Positions 22,064 through 33,279 of a stretch of 52,008 nt of DNA are shown in pieces. The position numbers and the translations under genes were made by a program. Position 1 is the first letter of the stretch, and each line of letters begins with the position of its first letter. The DNA is from Reclinomonas americana ATCC 50394 (taxonomy: Eukaryota; Jakobida; Jakobea; Jakobida): positions 1 through 52,008 of the forward strand of contig PS015352.1 of the NCBI GenBank assembly GCA_048213135.1, given 5' to 3'. The notes under the pieces were generated by a model, which was given only the letters and a program-made list of their open reading frames with translations, ran no database searches and had not been told where the DNA came from.

Positions 22064-24019
22064 TCAGTGTGGAGCACTGTGATTGGCGGCCGCGCGCAGC
22101 GCCTCTTGTACTCTGTCGTGGAGAGTCGACGGCGATTCGAGCAACTCTAGAACGGCATTCGGCTGCAAGTTCACCAGCGTGCTCGTGACGTCGAGCGCAT
22201 TCTGAACATGGCCACCGCATGCCGCCTCCACTAACGGGGAGAGCAGATCGTGCAAAAATGCGCGGCGCTCCTCGATGGGCGACTGAGTGAGAATCGTCCC
22301 CACATCGTTTCTTGTCGGCAACCTAGTGGGCGGCAGGCGTACAGCAGACATGATCTCGTAGCGATGGAAGAAGGCCTCGGCTTCCTCCTCGATGAAACAC
22401 CGCAACACAAACGAAGGTAGCGACTCGTCGTCATCTCCATCCTCCAAGTCACATAACGCAGGTCGGATGCGCCGCACCTCTTCAAGCTCTCTGCGCATTT
22501 GCCACTGCGGCATCCATGGGCCACCTGAGCACGTGGAGCGTGAGCGGGAAAAAAACGCATCGCATGCGCATGACACTTTTGTACTGCCGTCGCACTCGAA
22601 CCTGGCCACAAATGGAGCCCGCTGCTGCTGGAGACGGTAATCACGCTGTCTCCGTGCACAAAGCCACCCCAGATACCGTTTGCAGACTGCACCTGCACAT
22701 CGAGAATGGCCAAGCAGCGGCACGTCACGGTGCAGTACACTCGCACCGAATCCGCTGCGCGGTCACCGACAACATGTCAGCAGGCGTGCCATTGTGTATC
22801 AACCCTCCCGACGCAACTGTAGCCGACAAAGAGCAGCAGTCCGTCGTCAGAGAAGGATGCCACACAATTCGCAGACATCGTGCCTTCGATGGAGAGACGC
22901 AGCTCGCCAGTCTCGGTCGACGGCACTTCGACGTGCCCAGTCGCGTCGATGCAGAGACGCAGCTCGCCAGTCTCCGTCGATCGCACTTCGACGTGCCCAG
23001 TCGCGGTCCCCACTGCCAACCAGTCGCCGTCTCGCGACAACGCTAGTGAAATGACTTGGTGCTCTGTGTGGCACTCGTGCGCTCTCTCCAGCTGTGCATG
23101 CGACANNNNNNNNNNNNNNNNNNNNNNNNNNNNNNNNNNNNNNNNNNNNNNNNNNNNNNNNNNNNNNNNNNNNNNNNNNNNNNNNNNNNNNNNNNNNNNN
23201 NNNNNNNNNNNNNNNNNNNNNNNNNNNNNNTCTCGCGCCACTCCAGTTCCTGGTTTCTGGCGAGCACCATGAATCTAGCGTCCCTGCTCACCGTCATCGC
23301 CGTGAAAGGTGCATGTGTGAACATATTGCCAGCGGCCACCTCTCGCACACACTTGCCACTCTTCCCTTCGAAAACGCGAACCAAGTTGTCGGCGCAACAG
23401 CACACAAACCTCCTGTCGTGCGTCATTTCCAGGCCTACGATGCCGAGCATCCGGCCACCGTCATCATTCCGCCATCGACAGCACGCTTGCCACTCACCCT
23501 CTGCCAACTGCGACGCCTGCAGATCCCACAATGACACCTGAACCATGACAGGCGACGCATTGATGAACACACGACTGTAATCCAGCTGCCTGTCACTCCA
23601 CACCAACACGGTGTCATCGGTGGGAGCAAATGCCAAGCTGCAGCGGCGAGGGCCGAAGAGTCCGCCGGTGGAAGGGAACGAGCACAGTGTACGCACGCTT
23701 GATGAGCTCTCGACATTGTAAATGCGAACACATTCCATGTTGGCGACGGCGATCAACTGCACTCGCGGTCACACTCAGGATATCGTGCTCAAACACGCAA
23801 GCGGAGGTGGGAGAGGGAGCGCCTTTGACTGACCTGTCTGCCGTTGCGCGTGCTGGAAATGGCCACTGCACGGATGAGGTTTTCTGGAGACGGAGACGAG
23901 ATTCGCGTTGCGTGTGTGACCGCGTTGACCAAGGGCACAACAGGGTCGTACATTGGTCCCTGCAAACACCGCTGGCGGTGCTGTTGCCACGCAGAGAGCA
24001 CGCGCTCCCAGGCACTCAT
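22064..24019 (-). CDS. Divergent WD40-propeller protein with LRCF domain, paralogue 1
   Basis: Exons on the minus strand: 24019-23834, 23756-22818 (with a 125-N gap at 23106-23230), 22754-22602, 22524-22064; about 580 aa. The N-terminal exon is MSAWERVLSAWQQHRQ, parallel to paralogue 2. A degenerate seven-bladed propeller follows (CSLAFAPTDDTVLVWSD; VISLALSRDGDWLAVG; HVEVRSTETGELRL; ASFSDDGLLLFVG). Next is PWMPQWQMRRELEEV and the domain SLPSFVLRCFIEEEAEAFF, which it shares with the WD40 array downstream. The tail has one about 60-aa helical repeat (FLHDLLSPLVEAA ... VLELLESP ... VQEAL). It differs from paralogue 2 by a 60-bp in-frame tandem duplication and by having one tail repeat rather than two. 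Donors are GTCAGT, GTTGCG and GTTCGA. Frame changes across the gap because the N count is not exact. Function unknown. Confidence 0.75.
22886..23005 (-). repeat. 60-bp in-frame tandem duplication within the propeller
   Basis: Two adjacent 60-bp copies (22886-22945 and 22946-23005) each encode ATGHVEV(R/P)STETGELRL plus three or four residues. They differ at only a few bases. Paralogue 2 has a single copy, so the duplication is recent. Confidence 0.9.
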
Positions 24020-24086
24020 GGCTTGCTTCTAGGACATGCAGACAGCCTCTGATCACTCTGCGAAGTTCTTCAAGAGCTGAAACAAT

Positions 24087-26041
24087 CTATTCATTGAGGA
24101 GCTGCAGCAACTCCTGCACCTTGGAATCCAGCGCAGGCGGCGACTGAAGCAGCTCAACGATTCGGTCCGTTCCCAACTCCACCATTATCTCCGTGACCAT
24201 GACTGCACGTGCATAGTATGCATGTCGGGCAGCACAAGCCGCCTCCACCAGCGGGAAGAGGAGATCACGAAGAACATCTTTGCTGCCACAAACGGCTTGC
24301 ACCGCCTCCTGCACCATGGATTGCAGGTAGAGTGGCCTCTCCAGCAAGTCGATTAGCGAAGGCATGTCCAGCTCGAGCAGCATGCCAGTGATTTTACGGG
24401 CCCACGATTGCGAGTCGTCGTGAAACTGGGCACGAAAGGAAGCTTCCACCAGTGGATAAAGCAGCTCGCCCACAACGCGCCAACAATCAGCGCCCATAAT
24501 CACACCCAACTCCTCCACCGTAGGTCTCCGTGGTGGAGGCAGTCGCCGACTCGACGAGTCACCATACACGTGCAGCAGTGATTGTGCCTCCTCCTCCATG
24601 AAACACCGCATCACGAACAGCGGCAGTGACTCGCAGTCGACACCGGCATTGGCTTCCAAGTCTTGCAGTGCCGCCTTGGCGCACTGCACGTCTTCGAGTT
24701 CCTTGCGCATGTGCAACAGTGGCATCCACGTCGGACCTGGTGCTTGTGGTGAGCGACAGAGAAAGACAGAGGACAGACTCACATATTCTTGCGAACCGTG
24801 CCACACGTAGATGCCACTGTCATCCGCGGTGATCACGCCGTTGTCGTGCATGAAACCGCCACCAAAAGCATCAATCTTGCCTCTGTGTCCGACCATCTGC
24901 ACAGCGAGGAGAGCCAAACAGCGACCTGTGATGGTGCTGTGCACTGCCGCCATGCCACCTGCAACCGAGGAAACGAGGTCAGAGCAAGCACTTGGAAACA
25001 CGAATATGTCCCACTATGCAACTGTTGCCGGTGAACAGCAGCAGCCCATCGTCGGAGAAGGATGCAATGGGAAGTGTCGGTATCCACCCTGTGCTGGCAT
25101 CGGTTCCGCGTGCCACAACCTTCAACCTCAGCTCGCCAGTCTCTGCTGATCGCACCTCCACATGGCCTGTGGTGACACCCACAGCCAGCCAGCCGCCATC
25201 ACGCGACAATGCCAACGATGAGACGCGACCGAGTTCCACACGGCACCGACGAGTCACCAGGAGCTTCGCATGCGACAAATCGCGCCACTCCAGCACCTCG
25301 TTTCTGGCAAACACCAGGAATCTGTCGTCGCTGGTCACCATCATGGCTCGGAAGGGTACCACCTGTACCACCTGGTCGCCGTCAACAGCCTCACACACGC
25401 ACTCGCCGTTCACACCATGCAGCACGCGGACGGTATTCTCGGTCGCGTAGCACACAGACTTCGCGTCGTGCGTCACTGCCACACACAACCCTCCGTCTGT
25501 TTCAACCGTTTGTCGCCAACGACTGTGCGCTGACCACTCAGACGCCGACTCACGGCCTGGAGAATGCAAATCCCACACCGTGACCTCGCAGGGAAGTTGC
25601 AGCAAGTCCGGCAGCGGGAATGCAATCGTCAGCATGGTCTCATCAGAGGGAGCAAAAGCGAGGCCGATAGCGTGTGGAGCAGCACGCGAATCACTGGTGG
25701 GGAATGTGCACAGCACACTCATACTCACAGCATCGAAGACATGCACGCGGTTCCAGCTCGCCATGGCAATCAACTATGACAACACTGAGCACAACACACA
25801 TGCACACACAAACTCGTGGAGATGCAATGACGCAGACCTGTCTTCCGCTGTGTGTGCCTGAAATGGCCACCACACGAACGATCTCTGCGGCACTGTCGCT
25901 GTCGGAGCTTGACAAGACCTCTGTGCGCGAAGCATCTGTGACCATGTTGAGTAGTGGCACAGTGGGGCCAAACTCGGGCTCATGGAGCGACTGGCGGCGA
26001 TGTTCCTGCCACGCAGAGAACACCAACTCACGAGCACTCAT
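24087..26041 (-). CDS. Divergent WD40-propeller protein with LRCF domain, paralogue 2, 588 aa
   Basis: Exons on the minus strand: 26041-25838, 25773-25023, 24958-24797, 24736-24087; 1,767 nt, phases 0/1/1, uninterrupted. The N-terminus MSARELVFSAWQEHRRQ aligns with paralogue 1. Residues 69-370 form a seven-bladed degenerate propeller (RVHVFDAVSMSVLCTF; VTVWDLHS; SVCYATENTVRVLHG; VSSLALSRDGGWLAVG; PIASFSDDGLLLFTGN; GVITADDSGIYVWHG). Then come PTWMPLLHMRKELEDVQ and the shared motif SLPLFVMRCFMEEEAQSLL. The tail has two copies of a roughly 60-aa helical repeat (LLYPLVEAS ... LIDLLERP ... MVQEAV; LLFPLVEAA ... IVELLQSP ... KVQELL). Donors are GTCTGC, GTTGCA and GTTCGC. The gene sits 67 bp upstream of paralogue 1, a tandem duplicate. 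No function is known; a scaffold or adaptor is likely by fold. Confidence 0.8.
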
Positions 26042-26226
26042 ACAGCAAGAAATGTCGGGAAAACATGCTGCGGGACAACTGACGACTTTGACGGTGCTTG
26101 GTGACACTAGATGAAGTAACCTATGTAGTTTTTCTTCTTCATTTTTGTCGACATCGCGATCGAATCGTAAAACATTTCTCTTTCTCGCTCTCCACGCCTC
26201 ACCCCTCGTGCAAACCAAAACACAAA

Positions 26227-26303
26227 CTAGTAGTGCACCGGGTGCAGGAACTGCTGCTGGTCATGCTGCTGCTGGTGGTGATAGTGATATTGTGGTTGTT
26301 GTT

Positions 26304-26340
<37 letters not shown>

Positions 26341-26750
26341 ATAAAGATACGCTTGGTGCTGCTGCTGATTCTGCTGATCGCCGTGAGTGGCACGAGCGCG
26401 TTCCTGTGCGGCAGCAATCTGCGCTGCGCGTGCAGCGTGGCTGCCAGGATACTGCTGCTGCTGCTGCTGCTGGTGCTGCGGAGGCATGGGCGGCCGCCGC
26501 TGCTGTTGCTGTTGCTGCTGCTGCTGTTGTCCCGGCTGCTGCTGACGCTGCGAGGCCTGACGAGCGGCAGCAATGGCGGCCATGTAATCATCGGCGACGG
26601 CTGCCTGCGGTGGAGGCGGCGATGGCGGTGACGGCGCACGCGGTCTTCTTTGACGCTGCTGCTGCTGCTGCTGCTGCGGTGGTGGAGGTGGTGGCGGTGG
26701 CGGTGGTGCCGACGAAGGAGGGCGATCATTCAGCGAGCAGCAGATGCGCC
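26227..26750 (-). CDS. C-terminal part of a poly-Gln/Pro-rich protein (truncated by gap)
   Basis: The open frame continues from the 20-N gap (26751-26770) down to a stop at 26227. It reads ICCSLNDRPPSSA, a Pro-run, Gln-run and Arg-rich piece, then AVADDYMAAIAAARQASQRQ. Alternating poly-Gln tracts follow, with RRPPMPPQHQ, HAARAAQIAAAQERARA and finally QFLHPVHY. About 174 residues are seen. Gln codons are CAG/CAA mixed, so the Gln content is probably selected rather than pure slippage. It could be a transcriptional or RNA-granule protein; no domain is visible. It ends 186 bp from the start of WD40 paralogue 2, same strand. Confidence 0.6.
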
Positions 26751-26770
26751 NNNNNNNNNNNNNNNNNNNN

Positions 26771-27100
26771 TCTCCCCATCTTTTTCCCCCAATTCTCGCC
26801 CTTGTGCCTTCTACATGGAAGCTACTTCCGTCATTGCATCGATTTCACCATTCCCCTCTTGCATTGCCCAAATTCTCCCTTTCACTTCAAGAATGTGTTT
26901 CCACATTCTATTCTCTCCCCATCTCTCTTTCTCTTGTATTCAAATACCCCGCCCTTGTGCCTTCTACATTGAAGCCATTTCCTTCATTGCATCGATTTCA
27001 CCATTGCCCTCTTGTATTGCCCAAATTCTTTCTTTCACTTCAAGAATATGTTTCCACATTCTATTCTCTCCCCATCTCCTTTCCCCAATTCTCGCCCTTG
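26771..27100. repeat. CT-rich tandem repeat, unit about 153 bp
   Basis: GCCCTTGTGCCTTCTACAT recurs at about 26798 and 26951 within two similar units (CCAATTCTCG..., ATTGCATCGATTTCACCATT, CACTTCAAGAAT, CCACATTCTATTCTC). A degenerate third copy follows from about 27060. The unit may extend through the 20-N join. Confidence 0.7.
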
Positions 27101-27944
27101 TGCCCTTCCATCTCCCTTCCCTAATTCTCGCCCTTTCATCTCCATTCCCCAATTCTCACCCGTTCCTTTCTTATTTTCCTCGTTCCACTCCAAGAATACA
27201 CTCTCGCACCTCTCCATCCCCACTCCTCCATCAATCACTGATCGATTTGACCTCTCCTTTCACCCTCTCTCTGCGATTCATGTGAATTCGGAATTGACCA
27301 ATCAAATGTCTCTCCTCGTATCTCCCCACCAGTATCTCAATTCTTGATTCCCCACCGTATCGCCCTTCTCCCCTTCTCCTTGTACATGATACTTGCATCA
27401 AATGACCTGCTCCACCTCTCCTCCGCCCTCCACAATTTTCTCAATCTTCCATCGGAATTGCATCAGTCAATCCATTGCAGCTCCTCACCGGCATCTTAAT
27501 TCCACATTCCCTTTGGCAGAATCCTTCTTCCCCTCTCCGCCCATGTGATCTCATCCTTTGTTTCCAAATCTGACCTCATTCCCGCCCTGTTATTCCATCG
27601 ATGGCCATCATTTCAGCTGAATCCGCATCGTTGCTTGCTGCATGCGTCTGCGTGTGAGTGTTTCGCATGCCGTGCATCTTCTCCACTCTCTCCATCGACT
27701 CCATCGTGCAATTCATCTCACTCACACCTTCCACCCATCCCCCTGCCGGATTTCTCGGCTGCATTTCATTCGGTGCCATGTCGGATTGCTTCGATTTCCA
27801 CCGCTCACCGCCCGTTTGTGCTTCCTTGCTTCCCCTTTCTCCAATTCCATTTCTTGCAGAGTTCTTTTTCTCCCCCAATTCCCGCCCCCCTCTTCATGCA
27901 TCAACGGCAGCCGGCTGTCCCACCCGCCACCACGCACCCACACC
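27101..27944. other. CT-rich non-coding stretch
   Basis: Low-complexity, pyrimidine-rich on the + strand, with decaying pieces of the neighbouring repeat. No start, splice or domain pattern is convincing. Confidence 0.5.
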
Positions 27945-27964
27945 NNNNNNNNNNNNNNNNNNNN

Positions 27965-29188
27965 ACTCTCTCTCTCTCTTCACCTCCCATCGTCTTTCTT
28001 CCTCTCCCTTCCTCCTTTCCTCTCCCTTCCTTCCTTCCTCTCTCACACTCTTCCTCTCCTCCTCCTCTCTTGCTGAGAGAATGAATGTGTGTATCTGTGT
28101 GCATTGACTCGCCGTTGCTCCGCGTGATTGCACAATTCTTCCTCCCTTCCTCCCTTTCTCCCTATTCCTCTCCCTTCCTCTCACTTTCTTCCTCTCTCCC
28201 TTTCTCACTCCCTACCTCCCTTGCTGTCTCATTCTTTCTCTATATATCTCGTCGCCTCTCTCGCCGTGCGTGTTGCGTGTCATCGTGCTTGGATTCGCCA
28301 CTGCCCCCTCGTAATGGTACAATTCTTCCGCCCACACGCAATGCATCTTCACCTACCTTCGCCTCCCTTCCTCTCCTCTTCCTCTCCTCTTCCTCCTCTT
28401 GCCGAGGGAATGACTGTGTGTCTCTGTGTGCATCAACTCGCCATTGTTCCGCTTGATTGCACAATTCTACCTCCCTTCCTCCCTTCCTCTCCCTATTCGC
28501 CTCCCTTCCTCTCCCTATTCGCCTCCCTTCCTCTCCCTTTCTTCTCTTCTGTCTCACTCTCTCCCTCTCCTCCTCCTCCTCTCTCGCCATACGTGTTGTG
28601 TGTTTTCGTGCATTGCTCCGTGTGATTGAGCAATTCTTCCGCCCACACGCATCCCTCTTCGCCTCCCTTCCTTTCCTCGCCCTCCTCTCTTGCTGAGAGC
28701 ATGTGCACGACTGTGTGTGTGTCTGCGTGCGTGGAATCGCCTGATGCATACCATTCCGTCCACTCGCATTGCTATGCATTTCCTGTTTCATTTCCCTCTT
28801 TTGCTTTCACTCATTCTCGCCGCTTCTCTTGCTGAGCGTGCATTGACTCGCCGTTGCTCCGCATGATTGCACAATTCTTCCTCTCTCTCAACTCTCTTCT
28901 CCCTATTCACCTCCCTTCCTCTCTCTCTCAACTCTCTTCTCCCTTCCTATCCCTTCCTCTTCTCCTCCTCCTCTCTTGCCGAGAGAATGACTGTGTGTAT
29001 CTGTGTGCATTAACTCGCCAGTGCTCCGCTTGATTGCACAATTCTACCTCGAGCTCCCTTCCTCTCTCCCTTTCTCTTCGCCTCCCTTTCTTCTCTTCTG
29101 TCTCACTCTCTCCCTCTCCTCCTCTTCTCTCTCGCCATACGTGTTGCGTGTTTTCGTGCATTGCTCCGCGTGATTGAGCAATTCTTCC
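27965..29188. repeat. Interspersed CT-rich higher-order repeat
   Basis: Two short modules alternate. Module 1 has TGCTGAGAGAATGACTGTGT then ACTCGCC(G/A)TTGCTCCGC and GATTGCACAATTCT (near 28075, 28401, 28826, 28976). Module 2 has CTCGCCATACGTGTTG and GATTGAGCAATTCTTCCG (near 28256, 28581, 29131). They are separated by CTCCCTTCC runs. The array runs into a 319-N gap. Confidence 0.75.
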
Positions 29189-29637
29189 NNNNNNNNNNNN
29201 NNNNNNNNNNNNNNNNNNNNNNNNNNNNNNNNNNNNNNNNNNNNNNNNNNNNNNNNNNNNNNNNNNNNNNNNNNNNNNNNNNNNNNNNNNNNNNNNNNNN
29301 NNNNNNNNNNNNNNNNNNNNNNNNNNNNNNNNNNNNNNNNNNNNNNNNNNNNNNNNNNNNNNNNNNNNNNNNNNNNNNNNNNNNNNNNNNNNNNNNNNNN
29401 NNNNNNNNNNNNNNNNNNNNNNNNNNNNNNNNNNNNNNNNNNNNNNNNNNNNNNNNNNNNNNNNNNNNNNNNNNNNNNNNNNNNNNNNNNNNNNNNNNNN
29501 NNNNNNNACGTGAGAGGGGAGGAGGAGAAGGAGAAAAGAAGATGATCTGCTGGGTGTGGCGACATGGGCATCTTTTGGAGGTACGTGCGTATGAGCGCCT
29601 TGGCCATGGGGTGTGGATGGGAAATCAACCGCGTTTG

Positions 29638-30356
29638 CCTCGCTCACTCATTCATTCATTGTGTCTGTTCAGCAGCACGATCCGTGATCCTGTTCAAATG
29701 GAGAGCTGTCTCTCTTCCTGTCTCCACGCGTGCACCATCGCCGGTGCATGCATCGCAAGGCTCGGACGTCTCTGTGAGTTGTCCCTGTTGCATTGTTCCT
29801 TCTCCCTCTCTCGCTCTCCTCGCTCACTCATTCATTCGTTGTGTCTGTTCAGCAGCTCGATTCGTTATCCCGCTCAAATGGAGAGCTCGAGTTGTCTCTC
29901 TCTCTGTCTCCACCGTCGCCGATGCATGCATCGCAAGTCTCGGACGTCTCTGTGAGTTGTCCCTGTTGCATCGTTCCTTCTTCCTCTCCCTCGCTCTCCC
30001 CGCTCACTCAATCATTCATTGTGTCTGTTCAGCAGCACGATCCGTGATCCCGCTCAAATGGAGAGTTTTCTCTCTCCCTGTCTCCACCATCGCCGGTGCA
30101 TGCATCGCAAGGCTCGGACGTCTCTTTGAGTTGTCCCTATTGCATTGTTCTTTCTCCCCCCTCCCTCGCTCTCCTCGCTCACTCATTCATCGATATCCAT
30201 TGTGTCTGTTCAGCAGCTCGATCCGTGATCATGATCCTGCTCAAATGGAGAGTTGTCTCTCTCCCTGTCCACCATCGCCGGTGCATGCATCGCAAGGCTC
30301 GGACGTCTCTGTGTGTTTGTCCCTGTTGCATTGTTCCTTCTCCCTCTCTCGCTCTC
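29638..30356. repeat. Minisatellite, about 180-bp unit, four copies
   Basis: Units begin at about 29640, 29820, 30000 and 30176 (spacing 180, 180, 177). Each contains CGCTCACTCATTCATT, TGTCTGTTCAGCAGC, CTCAAATGGAGAG, GCATGCATCGCAAG and CTCGGACGTCTCT. The open frame across it exists because 180 is a multiple of 3; the frame is lost in the fourth unit. Confidence 0.9.
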
Positions 30357-30489
30357 CGTTTCTCATGATCACCATTGATCCAGTCATGCCTGGCTCGTCA
30401 AACAGGAGCGTATTGCATGCAGACCGCACGCGGCATTGCGACACGCCGCTTGTCGTTTTCTTCCTTCACAATAACCGCCATCGATTGCA

Positions 30490-31188
30490 ACTGCATGTGT
30501 GTGTGAGAGAGAGAGAGAAAGAGTGTGTTTGCAATTGCATGCTTGTTCCTGCTGGTTTGTTTTCCTCACTCCCCATCCTCCTCCTCCTCCCGCTCTCAAC
30601 CTCTCGACTTTCTCCTTGAGCTCTCTCCCCCTCCCTCTTCCCCACTTTCTCCCCTCCGCTGCAATGAGCGGGATGGCGGACTTTCCACTCCGTCGCCTTT
30701 CTTGCTTTTCTCTCTCCCATCGGCCACAGTCGATGTTCAAGCGGTGCAAGGAGATTGGCACAGCGTCGCTCCATCCATGTCTTCCTCTCTTCCTCCTCCT
30801 CCGTGGCTTTTGCCTCTGTCCTTGGTCTGCAGTGTGGCGTGAATGCCGATTGATTCGGGAACCACGAATCGCGGACTGGGTGGCTGCGGTGGTGGTTGTG
30901 GCGTAATGTATGCATCAGCTCGTTGCATCTCACTCTCCTGCACACACTGCCTCTGCGATGAATACCAGCAAGGAGAGGGAGAAGAGACGCACACACGTGT
31001 CCAACGTCGCATCATTTGTCCCACACACCTCTCCGCTCTTCTTCTGTTGTGTGGTGTGATGCGCCGATGCACGAGCAAAGCATCAGTGGCGTGGCTTGCG
31101 TGCGATCGTGCATGCATGAGCGAGTGAGCGAGTGACCGTGTTTCGTCGTTGGCGCACATTCTCTCGTCGCGCGTGTGTGTTTTGCGAG
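30490..31188. other. Possible exons of an unassigned gene
   Basis: A GA/CT-bearing stretch with an isolated segment rich in Gly and Cys (about 30840-30970, DSGTTNRGLGGCGGG; CISLSCTHCLCDEY) that could be an exon. It is bounded by plausible splice signals. I cannot confirm it or join it to a neighbour. Confidence 0.2.
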
Positions 31189-31273
31189 GAGACTCGGAGA
31201 ATGAGGAGGAGGATGAGTGTGGCACGTTTGTCGACATCGTGCATGAGCAGCTGCTTGCACACGCACACACCAG
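31189..31273 (+). CDS. Isolated acidic exon
   Basis: Between a plausible acceptor (TTTGCGAG) and a strong donor (CCAG|GTGAGT at 31274) the frame reads DSENEEEDECGTFVDIVHEQ followed by LLAHAHTR. Phase 1 in, phase 2 out. The composition and strong donor suggest a real exon of a gene whose rest is in the 631-N gap at 31520-32150 or was lost. Family unknown. Confidence 0.4.
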
Positions 31274-32432
31274 GTGAGTGAGTGTGTGGGAAAAAGAGAG
31301 AATGTGTGAGAGTGTGTGAAAGTGGCATTCATTGTTTCGCGTCTCTTTCTCTCATTTTCTCTCCCTCTCTCTCATCCACCTCCTCATAGTGAGCATGGCT
31401 ATGTGTTTGTGCATGTGCGTGTGCGCATATGCGCGTCTGCTGCTGAGATGTGTGCGTGTTGGACCTCGATTCAGTTTTCCCGCCACTCGAGTCTCTCTCT
31501 CTCTCTCCCGCGCGCGCTCNNNNNNNNNNNNNNNNNNNNNNNNNNNNNNNNNNNNNNNNNNNNNNNNNNNNNNNNNNNNNNNNNNNNNNNNNNNNNNNNN
31601 NNNNNNNNNNNNNNNNNNNNNNNNNNNNNNNNNNNNNNNNNNNNNNNNNNNNNNNNNNNNNNNNNNNNNNNNNNNNNNNNNNNNNNNNNNNNNNNNNNNN
31701 NNNNNNNNNNNNNNNNNNNNNNNNNNNNNNNNNNNNNNNNNNNNNNNNNNNNNNNNNNNNNNNNNNNNNNNNNNNNNNNNNNNNNNNNNNNNNNNNNNNN
31801 NNNNNNNNNNNNNNNNNNNNNNNNNNNNNNNNNNNNNNNNNNNNNNNNNNNNNNNNNNNNNNNNNNNNNNNNNNNNNNNNNNNNNNNNNNNNNNNNNNNN
31901 NNNNNNNNNNNNNNNNNNNNNNNNNNNNNNNNNNNNNNNNNNNNNNNNNNNNNNNNNNNNNNNNNNNNNNNNNNNNNNNNNNNNNNNNNNNNNNNNNNNN
32001 NNNNNNNNNNNNNNNNNNNNNNNNNNNNNNNNNNNNNNNNNNNNNNNNNNNNNNNNNNNNNNNNNNNNNNNNNNNNNNNNNNNNNNNNNNNNNNNNNNNN
32101 NNNNNNNNNNNNNNNNNNNNNNNNNNNNNNNNNNNNNNNNNNNNNNNNNNCATTCGCATCTTCCCTCTCCCCTTCCGTCGTCACTCTCCTCTTGCCTGTA
32201 CTTTGCCTCTCCCTTCTCTTCTGCTCCTTCGCATCTTCCCTCTCCCCTTTCCGTCTTCATCCTCCTCTTGCCTGTACTCTGCCTGTCTCTGTACCCCTCT
32301 CCCCCCTCTCCCCCTTGTCCGCCATGCCACCGTTGCCTTCTTCTGTCTCCTCCACCCACCTCTCCCTCTCGCTTCAGATTCACCGATTCACTCTCTACGC
32401 CCTCCTTCTTCGCTCAATTCTGCGCCCACACT

Positions 32433-32638
32433 CACTTTATCGCGCTCTCCGCCTGTAGGCGATGATTCTGTGTGAGAGCGGTGCCATTCGACCGTCGCTT
32501 GTCAGCCGGCGTGATATCAATGGGAGCTCGTGTGAGCCAGTCGTCGGCCACCGCCGGATTCGCAATGTGGCGCATCTTGTTCTTCCTGTTGGTGGCTCTG
32601 CGTTGATCGACCGTCACGCACTCCTCCACAGCAGCAAC
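32433..32638 (-). CDS. Candidate exon of an unknown gene
   Basis: On the minus strand the frame reads AVEECVTVDQRRATNRKNK, then RHIANPAVADDWLTRAPID and ITPADKRRSNGTALTQNH. It ends at a donor AAA|GTGAGT. The residues look like ordinary protein rather than repeat. The plus strand also has open frames here (32462-32644 and from 32641), so the assignment is tentative. Confidence 0.3.
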
Positions 32639-32640
32639 TG

Positions 32641-33215
32641 GTGATGCTGGTGGCGTTCGACGATACACACGTGCGGGGTGAGTTGACGGGAGCGGTGAGA
32701 GGAGTGGAGAGAGAGAGAGAAGAGGATCGTTTGCGACTTGAGGTTGGGTGGAGCGACCAGCATGGTCATGCACTGACACGCATGATGCCACCTCTGCGAC
32801 AGATGTGGGACGCATTTCGACTCGTCTGGTCCACACGCTCTACTGCAGCAGGTGCGGCTGGGCGGCATCCTGTCACTTGCCGATGTGTCCCTCGACTGCT
32901 CGAATATGCCCACACACATTTTCTGTCGATCGGTGTGTGCTTGTGGTGGTGCAACACGAATGCCGGCTGCTCTGCTTTCTTTCTTTGCTCACACATGCGC
33001 TCTCATGTCGCAGGGGAATGAGGCCTGCCATCGCACCATCTGTCCATTGTGTTGTGCGAGACGGAGCGCCGTGGCGACGAGATGTGTGCATGTGCCTCGC
33101 AATGGCGCGCTCCAGCATCGCATTCAGATCTCTCCTTGCCCGCCTTGTGCGGCACCCATGACGTGGAGCGACTACACGCTGCGCCGATTGTGTTCTTGTG
33201 TCTCACTCGCTGAGC
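32641..33215 (+). other. Possible exons, strand + (unassigned)
   Basis: Open frame from 32641 reads MLVAFDDTHVRGELTGAV and later MPPLRQMWDAFRLVW. A different frame after an acceptor at about 32850 reads VRLGGILSLADVSLDCSN. A segment ending CTGAGCAG|GTGAGCG closes the stretch. It may be the remains of a kinase or other multi-exon gene, but there is no motif I can name. Confidence 0.2.
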
Positions 33216-33279
33216 AGGTGAGCGATTCACGTCACTTCTGTTTCTCGTTCTTCCTCACCTCCATCATCCACTCGCGTTG

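Noticed and set aside
24737-24796. Strong-looking donor GTGAGT inside intron 3 of WD40 paralogue 2, or no intron there at all
   Set aside because: GTGAGT gives no in-phase acceptor. The GTTCGC/CACCAG pair matches the same junction and phase in paralogue 1, where a frame change forces an intron.
27965-29188. CRISPR-like repeat array
   Set aside because: Repeat lengths and spacers are irregular and low-complexity, and the DNA is clearly eukaryotic nuclear.
29564-30619. A 351-aa open frame
   Set aside because: It lies on the 180-bp satellite; the frame is open only because the unit length is a multiple of 3, and it shows no domain.
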